From positions 1,868,351-1,932,350 of the forward strand of contig WNKI01000004.1 in NCBI GenBank assembly GCA_015350385.1: 64,000 nucleotides of DNA. The letters run 5' to 3'. The notes below the pieces were generated by a model that ran no database searches, was not told the origin of the DNA, and worked only from the letters and a program-made list of their open reading frames with translations. Of this stretch, positions 41,950 through 50,251 are shown piece by piece. The first letter of the stretch is position 1; each line of letters starts with the position of its first letter. This DNA comes from Aculops lycopersici (taxonomy: Eukaryota; Arthropoda; Arachnida; Trombidiformes; Eriophyidae). Position numbers and translations under genes: made by a program.

Positions 41950-43002
41950 ATGGACAACCACCAAACAGATATCACAATTATCAAGGCAAAGCCAAGCCGG
42001 GAGAAGGATAAGACTGTTGAAATCCATTTAAAGGAGGAGACTCTTAGAGAACAATCTAAGAAGGCTCGCGAACTATTCAATCTGATCCAAGATGAACTCG
42101 ATCAAAGAGAAGGAGATATTAAAGATGGTCTTTCATTCCTAGATCTGAAGAACGATACATTGCTGTCGTATATGATTGATGTTTGCAATATTATACTCCG
42201 CAAGGTTCGCGGAGAGTCAATATCTGGCCATGCAAGCGTAGAGAGGTGCGTCGAGTATAGAGTTATTCTGGAGAAGATCAAGACTATCGATCAGAAGCTA
42301 GCATACCAGTTGAACAAATTAATCACATTGCCTGAAGATGCCACAGAGGAGGATCAGAGAATAGATATTAACAATCTGGACATCAATCTCGACAATGTAG
42401 AATCTGATGGAGAGGCTGATACATCCAAAGGCAACCGAGATTACGATGACCAGGAAGACGATGATGACGATGACGAGTCTGATGAATTCGACTCTGAGTT
42501 GAGTAAAGACGAAGACGATGAGGATGATGAGGACGAAGAAGAGTCGGTTCGCTCTGATCTCAGTGACGAGAACGAAGGCAAGCAGTCTAGATCAAGACCA
42601 GAAGATGAGAGCGATATAGAGGATGATTCTGAAGAGGAAGATAGGTTGGTCCAAACAAACAAGCCTAAAAAACCGGTCCAGAATTCAAAGAAATCCATCA
42701 AACCCGTCGGGGTATACAAACCGCCTAAGTTAAGATCTGTAGCTTATACTGAAGAAAGAGATTACGTTAAAGGAGACAAGGGTAGAAGAAGGAATCATGA
42801 TGATTTCTATAGAGACGATGATGAAGTGGCCGACATCAGAGATAGCGCACGTAGCCACCAAGATGATGCCAAGACTAGGTTTGAGGAGGATAACTACACT
42901 AGACTACCCGACGAAAACCCCAAGAAGGCAAAAAGGAAGCTCAAGACCAAAGAGTATCGGAAGAAGGGAAAATTCAATAAATCCAAGCGTAGAAAGAGAT
43001 GA
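41950..43002 (+). CDS. NGDN: Neuroguidin (Sas10/Utp3/Lcp5 family)
   Basis: NGDN/Lcp5 acts in small-subunit rRNA processing and also binds eIF4E in neurons. The start used is the ATG at 41950 in the strong context AACAAAATGG (350 aa); the frame opens upstream at a TTG. Residues about 15-135 form the Sas10/Utp3 N-domain, including 'GLSFLDLKNDTLLSYMIDV', 'GHASVERCVEYRVILEKI' and 'IDQKLAYQLNKLI', close to human NGDN. A very acidic middle (about 150-240) follows, then 'VGVYKPPKLRSVAYTEE' corresponding to the human 'KKYVPPRLVPVHYDE'. The end is a lysine/arginine-rich tail typical of nucleolar proteins. It has AATAAA at 43022-43027 and converges on PDCD2L with 58 bp between stop codons. Confidence 0.94.
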   Translation: MDNHQTDITIIKAKPSREKDKTVEIHLKEETLREQSKKARELFNLIQDELDQREGDIKDGLSFLDLKNDTLLSYMIDVCNIILRKVRGESISGHASVERCVEYRVILEKIKTIDQKLAYQLNKLITLPEDATEEDQRIDINNLDINLDNVESDGEADTSKGNRDYDDQEDDDDDDESDEFDSELSKDEDDEDDEDEEESVRSDLSDENEGKQSRSRPEDESDIEDDSEEEDRLVQTNKPKKPVQNSKKSIKPVGVYKPPKLRSVAYTEERDYVKGDKGRRRNHDDFYRDDDEVADIRDSARSHQDDAKTRFEEDNYTRLPDENPKKAKRKLKTKEYRKKGKFNKSKRRKR

Positions 43003-43021
43003 GCTTGTTTATCTTAATGAA

Positions 43022-43027
43022 AATAAA
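43022..43027 (+). terminator. NGDN poly(A) signal AATAAA
   Basis: An exact AATAAA begins 20 bp past the NGDN stop. Cleavage downstream would fall at or within the 3' end of PDCD2L on the other strand. Confidence 0.6.
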
Positions 43028-43059
43028 ATTTATCATGTAATTATTGTGGCTAGATAACT

Positions 43060-43065
43060 TTTATT
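43060..43065 (-). terminator. PDCD2L poly(A) signal overlapping the stop codon
   Basis: On the minus strand the end reads K-K-stop as AAG-AAA-TAA-AAG, so the hexamer AATAAA spans the stop codon itself. If used, the 3' UTR would be only about 15-30 nt. Confidence 0.45.
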
Positions 43066-44323
43066 TCTTCTTCTTGTTTTTCTTCCTTTTTGAGCTGCTA
43101 GAGGAGCTTGGTGGTCCATTAATTTTCGAAGTAGAGACTTCTTGTCGATCATCCTCGGAAATTTCTTCGCCATTCTGATCATCCGCCTCCTCTTCTAAAT
43201 CCATTGGAGCTTCATCACCTCCTTTGGTCTTGAGAGCAATAACTCTCTGTTTAACCTTGTTGAGTATCCTGCTATCGGGATCTGGCATTATGTATGTGTC
43301 TTCGATGGCGAACGTTTTCGAAGAGCAGTTCTTAGAGCAACTACTGATGACTACAGAGGCGAAATCGTGAGAGTCCCTATCAAATTCCTTGTCGGTTTTG
43401 AGATAGTTGATGAGGGCCGACATGATTTGCATTTCAAAATTTCTTTTTGAGGAGCAAGTAGCACAAGGCAACAGTTTGATCTTTATCTTGCTCGAGTTTA
43501 GTAGAGCTTGACCCTCCCAATCATAACGAACGATTTGGCCTTGGAATCTATTAATCCTCTTATAATATCTATAAAGATCTTTGTCATTTCCATACAGCCT
43601 CTCCATTTGAAACTTTTCAAAGTCATCTAGATCGGATAGATGTGCAGGCTCTTTGGGTGCTTGGTAGTTCTTGACATTCTTGTATTTCGCTTCGATTGCT
43701 GCAGGTTTGTGATCAGGATCTATGAATTTACTTGCTAACTTCAAAGCCTCCAGGTTAACCTTTGCAAAGTCCTCTTTCCCTGTAGGCTCCTCGACGACAC
43801 TAATGTAGTAGGGGTCGAAAAATTGTCGATCTTTGCAAACAACTAGCCTCCCATGTCTGATATCGTCAACAAAATCGAATTTGTCTGATGTTGGATAGAC
43901 TGATGTATTTGATCTACTATCACTACATTGCGTGAGCATACATCTCAGTGCATAATAGGTGTGCTTGCTACAGTTTTTGGTGACACAAACATAGACTTGG
44001 ATGACCCTATCTAGGGGACTATCGTCGATTGGACTGCTAATTTGAAATAACAATACACATGGCTCTTTACATTGTTTACACGCTAATCTAGTTAAAGTTG
44101 CCTCGAGCTCTGAGATGAGCCTCTCACTATAAGGAAAGATTGGAGTTCCGCCAACTTTGTTAACCAACCAGGGGATTGAATCGTCTGTTGAACTGTTTCC
44201 AGAAGTGCTTCCAGCTCCATTGGCTGGATTTGAAACAAGCTCTTGCTTCATTTGATCACCATCCTCGATATAACCAATATAGACAGAGGATTCTTTTTTA
44301 TCTGGTTGTGTGGACTTGGACAT
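43061..44323 (-). CDS. PDCD2L: Programmed cell death protein 2-like
   Basis: PDCD2 and PDCD2L are chaperone-like adaptors for ribosomal protein uS5 in 40S assembly and export. The 420-aa protein has the two-part fold: an N-terminal zinc region ('TRLACKQCKEPCVLLFQI' then 'VYVCVTKNCSKH') and the C-terminal PDCD2_C domain. That domain begins near 'LYRYYKRINRFQGQIVRYDWEGQALL' and includes 'LPCATCSSKRNFEMQIMSALI' and 'SSCSKNC'. 'FFDPYYISVVEEP' parallels the human 'FLPYYICVADE'. The short tail is acidic and then Lys-rich. I favour PDCD2L over PDCD2 because the MYND finger is absent. The first ATG is used. It shares a 326-bp divergent promoter with DCP2 and ends 58 bp from NGDN. Confidence 0.9.
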   Translation of the reverse strand: MSKSTQPDKKESSVYIGYIEDGDQMKQELVSNPANGAGSTSGNSSTDDSIPWLVNKVGGTPIFPYSERLISELEATLTRLACKQCKEPCVLLFQISSPIDDSPLDRVIQVYVCVTKNCSKHTYYALRCMLTQCSDSRSNTSVYPTSDKFDFVDDIRHGRLVVCKDRQFFDPYYISVVEEPTGKEDFAKVNLEALKLASKFIDPDHKPAAIEAKYKNVKNYQAPKEPAHLSDLDDFEKFQMERLYGNDKDLYRYYKRINRFQGQIVRYDWEGQALLNSSKIKIKLLPCATCSSKRNFEMQIMSALINYLKTDKEFDRDSHDFASVVISSCSKNCSSKTFAIEDTYIMPDPDSRILNKVKQRVIALKTKGGDEAPMDLEEEADDQNGEEISEDDRQEVSTSKINGPPSSSSSSKRKKNKKKK

Positions 44324-44649
44324 CGTAATATTTGTTATAATTTAGATGATATGTTGATGAACATGAATAACGATTAGAATTAGTGAGAGTCTTAAGGCCT
44401 TTGGTTGCACGTGGGCTTGTGTTCGTTGAGGAGCATCGAACCCTCTCTTTAACTGCAGACACGCCAACAAAGAAGTTTTCCTGCAGGAAGGAGCCAACAA
44501 ACAAAGTTTATTGTGCAGTGACTGCAAAATAAATTTGAGTAAACACATCAAAGTTTGTGAGATAAATTATTGAAAACCAGCTAAAACCAAATGAATTTCT
44601 CAACATCCGACTATTTTGATCCCTTAAACCCTGACCGCCATTTGAATCG
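44324..44649. promoter_or_regulatory. Divergent promoter region of PDCD2L and DCP2
   Basis: 326 bp between two genes read outward. It includes the 20-codon uORF just before DCP2. No TATA box is evident. Confidence 0.55.
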
Positions 44650-44653
44650 ATGA
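44591..44653 (+). promoter_or_regulatory. 20-codon uORF overlapping the DCP2 start
   Basis: An upstream ATG in strong context (AACCAAATGA) opens a 20-codon frame. Its TGA (44651-44653) overlaps the first DCP2 ATG as ATGA. The DCP2 ATG itself has T at -3, a poor context. DCP2 translation would therefore need re-initiation or leaky scanning, or would start at the better-placed Met14 (44689). Confidence 0.45.
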
Positions 44654-45495
44654 AATTAGAAGCATTTCCTGCAAGGGAACACTGTAAGATGATGATCCCT
44701 GAGGATATAATTGACGATCTATGCAGTAGATTTATTATAAACATCCCACAAGAGGAGCAAGTAGATTTGGTTAGAGTTTGTTTCCATATTGAACTAGCCC
44801 ATTGGTTCTATATAGATTACTATTGCAACGAGCAAAAACACCTACCCAAGTGTCAATTTAAAGATTTCGCAAGATTAGTATTCTCAAATGTACCCTTTTT
44901 ACAAGCTCACGTATCAAAGGTTGATTTTGTGGTTGATAAATGGCGCGATTACAAGATGGCCGTGCCAACCTACGGCGCAATCTTGCTCGACAGGACCATG
45001 GACTATGTCCTATTAGTGCAAGGATTTTGGGCAAAATCTAGTTGGGGTTTCCCAAAGGGTAAGGTAAATGCCGATGAGGACCCGGTAGTATGCGCTTGCC
45101 GTGAAGTATTAGAAGAGACTGGCTATGATTGTAGCTCAATCATTAGCGCCAAGGACTACATAGAACTACACATTCAAGATACCTTAATGAGGCTCTACAT
45201 TGTGACTGGTGTCGACAAGGACACCATCTTTAAGCCCCAGACTAGGTGTGAAATTAAAAGCTGCAATTGGTTCAAGATCTCAGAGTTGCCCATGACGCGG
45301 AAAGATATGGTAACAATTGAGAACAAGTCAATTAAGCCCAACGCATTCTTCATGGCAATTCCATTTGTAAAGCCACTCAGAAAATGGATTAGTCGAAGAA
45401 AGAAGAGTTTAGCTAGTGGAAAGATGGGTTCCACGGCTTGGGCAAATGTCAAGATTGATTGGAACGATTTGTTATGTGATGTAATTTATAAATGA
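44650..45495 (+). CDS. DCP2: mRNA-decapping enzyme 2 catalytic core
   Basis: DCP2 hydrolyses the mRNA cap to release m7GDP in the cytoplasm, committing mRNAs to 5'-3' decay. The 281-aa protein has the N-terminal DCP1-binding and regulatory domain (about 15-105, 'DIIDDLCSRFIINIP' and 'ELAHWFYIDYY'). The Nudix domain follows with an intact box from Gly137 to Gly158 ('GKVNADEDPVVCACREVLEETG'-type signature, catalytic Glu155 and Glu156). Box B is present to 'NAFFMAIPFVKPLRKWI'. It stops soon after, at 281 aa, against 420 in human and about 790 in fly. The long disordered C-tail that binds EDC3/EDC4/PAT1 and autoinhibits is missing. Start is the first ATG in frame; Met14 is an alternative. Its stop is 3 bp from the AP1S stop on the other strand. 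Confidence 0.96.
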   Translation: MKLEAFPAREHCKMMIPEDIIDDLCSRFIINIPQEEQVDLVRVCFHIELAHWFYIDYYCNEQKHLPKCQFKDFARLVFSNVPFLQAHVSKVDFVVDKWRDYKMAVPTYGAILLDRTMDYVLLVQGFWAKSSWGFPKGKVNADEDPVVCACREVLEETGYDCSSIISAKDYIELHIQDTLMRLYIVTGVDKDTIFKPQTRCEIKSCNWFKISELPMTRKDMVTIENKSIKPNAFFMAIPFVKPLRKWISRRKKSLASGKMGSTAWANVKIDWNDLLCDVIYK

Positions 45496-45498
45496 GAC

Positions 45499-45975
45499 TC
45501 AGAAGGCAAAACCATAGTCATCAAAGAGACCTGGTGGTGCGTCCTCCTCCTGCAGCATGTCCTGCGCTTGAATCATTTCGTGTATCTTTTTCTTGCCTGT
45601 CTCCTGTATCTCACCGCCTAATATTAGTTCGTCGAGTATGAAATATGCTTTCTCAAAGTTGAATATGATGTCTAACTCGCAAACACTGCCGAAATACTTA
45701 TCCAAGACCTCAACGTAACGATGTATGATTTCCAGGGTGACCAGCTGATTATCATCTGATTCTATTGCAGCTAGGAAGTATAGACTAGCATATCGCTTAT
45801 ATACTATCTTGAGATCCTTGTATTCGAGGAAAGAGCACATCTTTGGTTTCCGGGCTAAAACTGACGAGACCAGCTCGCGAATAATCTTTTTCTTTTGTTT
45901 GTCCGGGTAGGCTGTGAACCATTTCTGTAGCCGAACTTTGCCCTGACGGCTAAAAAGTAGCATAAAGTGCATCAT
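45499..45975 (-). CDS. AP1S: AP-1 clathrin adaptor complex, sigma subunit
   Basis: The sigma subunit of AP-1 helps recognise dileucine cargo signals at the trans-Golgi network and endosomes. The start used is the paired-Met start 'MMHFMLLFSRQGKVRLQKWF' at 45975, matching human 'MMRFMLLFSRQGKLRLQKW' and giving 158 aa as expected. The longer open frame begins at TTG. 'VLARKPKMCSFLEYKDLKIVYKRYASLYF' and 'ELDIIFNFEKAYFILDELILGG' identify it as sigma-1 rather than sigma-2 or sigma-3. No intron is visible. Its 3' UTR must run into DCP2, because only 3 bp separate the stop codons. Confidence 0.97.
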   Translation of the reverse strand: MMHFMLLFSRQGKVRLQKWFTAYPDKQKKKIIRELVSSVLARKPKMCSFLEYKDLKIVYKRYASLYFLAAIESDDNQLVTLEIIHRYVEVLDKYFGSVCELDIIFNFEKAYFILDELILGGEIQETGKKKIHEMIQAQDMLQEEDAPPGLFDDYGFAF

Positions 45976-46471
45976 CTTGAAGGTTAGAATGTGAACTTTA
46001 AGTGGCCCAATCGAGGGGTAAAATTTCCTAAATTGTAACAATCAATCTTGACATGAGATATAATCAGATATGAAGAATAGAAGTGTACGAAATGCGGATT
46101 GTTTATATTTATGCCAGCCTCTTACTGTATGTGAGATAAGCTCTGTGTTTGACGGCTGGTGGCGCCACCAACGAGGTTTTTCTTAGCGACTTTTGCTATT
46201 GTAGACCTCAGGTTTTTGCAAGGCACAGTGTGGTTGCACAATGGTCTTAGATCTAGTAAGAAAAAAGACATTGACCAATTGTCTTATGGAATTTTGATAG
46301 CTACCTGGCTGGCTGGGTGGCTGGCTTGCTTGCCTTAGTGGTCCAACCATAATGACACACGAAAATTTTATTACTTTTGTTTAGGGTATATTATGAAACG
46401 TGCAAGATGGGCTACTATCTAGTATGTGTAGACTTTCGATGGAAAAAGTTGTTACTCTGGGCGAGCTATCA
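45976..46471. other. Intergenic stretch between the Gln/Ser-rich gene and AP1S
   Basis: 496 bp holding the AP1S upstream region and the 3' flank of the Gln/Ser-rich gene, both on the minus strand. No other feature is supported. Confidence 0.55.
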
Positions 46472-47090
46472 TCATTGTTTTTCTTGTGCATTTGTCTTGG
46501 AGGATTGATTGTCGCCGCTTGACATCAACGTGGAAGTCGCAACCATTTGTGAGGAGGAGGAGGCTACTTGCTGTGGACTGGTCATTGAAATCAATTGAAA
46601 GTTTTGTCCATCTTTCTTTGTGGTCATCGACTGCGAGAGAGTTGGAGACTGAGTGTCGCCATTGTGCGCCATAGTCTCTCTGGTGTCCTCTGACTGGCCG
46701 CCATTTGTGGACTCAACAAACGCGATTTGCGGTCCAAAATCAGATTCTCCATTGTTTGAAGACGACCCACTGGTGCTAGAAGTTAGAGAAGAGACAACAG
46801 GTTGAAACTGTTGGTCTGCGTTCCTTGTGTTCGTTTTGGCGATAATCGTTGGTGGCATTTGATGCCGCTGGACAACATTGCCACCTGTGGCCAGGTGTGT
46901 CGAGACAAGATCACTCGCGCTTCCCGGCAAGGTGTCCGTCGAGTCATAATCCGTCAAACTATCAATACCGCCGTGGCCGCCACTTGACTTCTTCACACCT
47001 GTCGCCTCACCTGTGGACTGCAAATGCTGATGTTGATTCTGCAACAGGTGACCCGTTGATGGCGTTGGCGTCCTAGAAACCCGATGCAAG

Positions 47091-47128
<38 letters not shown>

Positions 47129-50100
47129 GCCACTTGCCACTTGCTGCAACGATGATCGGCTGCCACCTGCTGGTGTTGCGGCCGTCGGCGCCGCTACTGA
47201 TTCGCCGTTAACTTGATCCTCGTTGCCGTTGCTTCTTGAAATTGGGGACAAATTTGATTGCAACTCCTCGCTAGCTGCTGCCGCCTCCACCAATGACGAC
47301 CAAGACGATTGTTTGTCATTGTTATCATTATTTACAGCCGAACTCTGGCCACCTGTTTGTTTTTGATTCGAATTTGTCATCGTTGGGCTTTCCAATGAGC
47401 TCATATGACTCCACTGCTGCTGTCGCTGTTGTGGTTGTTGTTGTTGTATGTGAGACTTGGAATTGACACTTGTTGCTGGCTCCGTGTTAATGCTACCATC
47501 CGAAGACTCGAGGGATCGCCAGCCGCCACTGTTACTTGTAACTGCCACCTGCTGTTGCTGCTGCTGTCTATCTCTCATCATCGCCGAGCTAATCTCGCCA
47601 CCATCAATTGGAACTGTCCGACTAGCCGAAGGCCGAATGTAATGATACGCATGCAACATTTGACCTTGTTGCGGCTGATTACCTGATGGCGCCATCGGTG
47701 CGTGGAGGTTTTGTCCATTACTCGCCGTTTGTGGACCAGTGGAAGCAGTGGCAAATCGATTGCTTGACTCGCCTCCAGTTGCTAGGTTTCTAGGCAAATT
47801 GTTGTTGATGTCGTTGTTGTTGATTGTAAAAACATGACGTATCAACTTCTCTCTAACCTGCTGGTCCAATTTGGCGGCCATAGGTCCCGACCTTCTACCT
47901 GCCGCCAGATCGCTAATCGAGGAACTGGACGTTGAGTAGGGCTCTTGTTGTGACTTTGGATTTACCTGGTAGTTTTGGTACTGTTGTTGTTGTTGTTGTT
48001 GAGTTGGCAGTGGCACAACTCGATTTGGGCTCATCTGGTTATCTATTGCCGACGAGGACATCATTTGATCTTGAGATTGTTGTTGTTGTAATCCGCCAAC
48101 TTGTTGCTCGCCATTGTAAACTGGTGAACTGATCGGTTGCTCGCCACTCCACTGACTGCTCATTTGATCACTCTGAATGGGCGACGCCTGCGATGGTCTT
48201 GACACGTATCTGACGTAACCTGGTGGAATTTGATAGTAGCTTGCAGGACTTGGCCCGTAACTGCCGTAACTGCCGCCGCCACTGCTGCTGCTGCCGCTAC
48301 CATCTCCGTTTGAGCCATAAACTTCCGGTTCTGCGGCGATCGTCGATCCTTGGCTAGCGTAAAATTGAGAGTAATGTCCGCTTCCACTGTCCATTGAGCT
48401 TGACTTGTAATCTGTGGGCTTTGCCAAGAGTGCAGGTCGAATCACTGAACTCTGGGCAGCCATGTTGTTGTAATTGTTGGTGACTGCCGTCGACGGTTGC
48501 TGCAAAGTCGAGTCGCCGTTGCTCGAGGCAAACGAGTAAATGGAGCTGGGATTTGAATCAAAGGTTCCATAGTCGCCTGGTGCACCGGTGGCCATTTGTA
48601 GTTGCGGTTGCTGGTATGAGGCAAACTGCGGATAGTTGCTAGTGAGTTGCCACCAATTGTTGGTATTATCCGAGGCGGCCGCCACTTGGTCGAGGTTGTG
48701 ATTGCGATCGTTGGCCAGCGACGAGGGCATAAAACTAGACATTGGCGACAGGAACGACGCCGAGCCCAGCATTGGCTCGCCCAACTTGGCATTACTATAT
48801 CCACTCGAGAACAGGTAACTTCCGGTGAAGAGTTTAGTGACAGCAAGGCCGAGAGCGGCGAGCGCTGAGGCGGCTGCGGCGCTTGCAACATACTTGTTGC
48901 TACTCACCGACTTGCTCACCTCGCTAATGGTTCGCGCCAACTTGTTGTCACTGATGGCCTTAACAATCGAGCTACGACTTGAGATTCCACCAGTCGACTT
49001 CCAATCGCTCGCTTGCGCCATCGACGACGAGGAACTTCCGCTTCCAGCGGTTGAGTCGCTTCCGAAGAGTAGGTTGTAAAGTGAAAGTCCGCCATCTTTA
49101 AAGCCGGACAAAAAGGATGACGAAGTTGAATCCATGGCGCCGCTGTTGCCCGTAATTGCGCTTACTACTTTGTTGTCGCGATGTTTAGTGGGCGCCAGTA
49201 AACGCTGATGGGATCCTGGATGGAGTCTTGCGTGCTGATTGATAATTTGTTGCTCGATATTGTTGGCAGTCGCCGACGAGGGCGAAGAATTAGAGTCTTG
49301 CTTGTTGCGTGGCTTTAGTAGCATTTGGTTGAGCAACTTTTCGCCAACACTTGTTGCCGTTGAATTTTGGCCATTGTTGTCGCTACTCTTACCTGCAAAG
49401 ACGGAGGAAGAACTTGTTGATGAGTTTATGGCCGCAACTGCGGCCTGCAGTGCTGAGTTCAAAATCTTTCCCGCCGGCGAGGGGCTAACGAGCGCCGGTT
49501 GTGATTTATCGCTCGCATTTGACTGTTGAATTTGGCCACTTGTTGCAGTTTGTTGTTGCGAGGAGGACAAGAGCGACGATTGATGCTGTTGCGAGCTCGC
49601 AACCACTTGTTGATTCGGGGACTGTTGTGGTTGTTGTTGGTCCACGGATCGCGGCTGGACTAGCGCTGCGGCAACAGGTGTTGGTGGAGCGCTCGCTTCG
49701 TTGTTGCTGTTGGTTGCGGCGGAAGCTTGGTGAGGATCCTCGTTGTTGTAGTGGTTGTTATTGTTTGTGTAACTTGGCTGCAACTGACCGGACAAATTCA
49801 GAGAGCCAAAGGGAGATAGCTCACTGTTGCTCGTGTAGTGAGTTGCAGGTTGGAACGAAACTGACGATGGTGCTGGTGATGAGGTTGGCAAACCGGAAGG
49901 CCGCAAACTCTGGTGCTGCGGTTGAGATTGTGGCTGCGACATAGACATCAACAGGTTGTGATTAACCGAGTTGCTTGGATTGTAGCTTATGTGATTGTGG
50001 TTTGGGTTCATGTTTCCAAAGATTGATGGCATTGATGGCTGGAGGAGACCATCGTAGGCTTGCCGATTGTCCAGTGTCATTGGATTGTCAAGCACGCGCC

Positions 50101-50251
50101 AGCCACTGACTTGCCGGCCACTTGTTGTTAGAATTAAACCAATCAAAACCAACTGTAGAGCAAGCGATAGGTGAACCCGTCGGCTCGTTTGGTTTGATTT
50201 CACTTGTTTCTGTTGGCATCTTGAATTTGAATTGTCTTGTCTATCATCCAT
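46472..50251 (-). CDS. Large Gln/Ser-rich low-complexity secreted or membrane-anchored protein
   Basis: I do not recognise this gene. The likely start is the ATG at 50251 (strong context AACAAAATGG, 1259 aa); the frame stays open upstream to another ATG at 50332. A hydrophobic segment near residue 33 ('LSLALQLVLIGLILTTSG') after a basic n-region looks like a signal peptide or signal anchor. The rest is about 1200 residues rich in Gln, Ser, Asn, Pro and Gly with many Q runs. Apart from one Cys before the signal there appear to be no cysteines. Two less repetitive islands stand out: an Ala-rich hydrophobic segment near 48840-48895 ('YVASAAAASALAALGLAVTKLF') and 'YYQIPPGYVRYVSRPS' near 48210. 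The composition recalls silk-, cuticle- or mucin-like extracellular proteins, but no family signature supports a function. Confidence 0.75.
47089..47130. repeat. (TTGCTG)n run coding for poly-Gln
   Basis: A hexamer/trinucleotide run inside the Gln/Ser-rich gene encodes about 12 glutamines in a row. Several shorter Q runs occur in the same gene. Confidence 0.8.
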
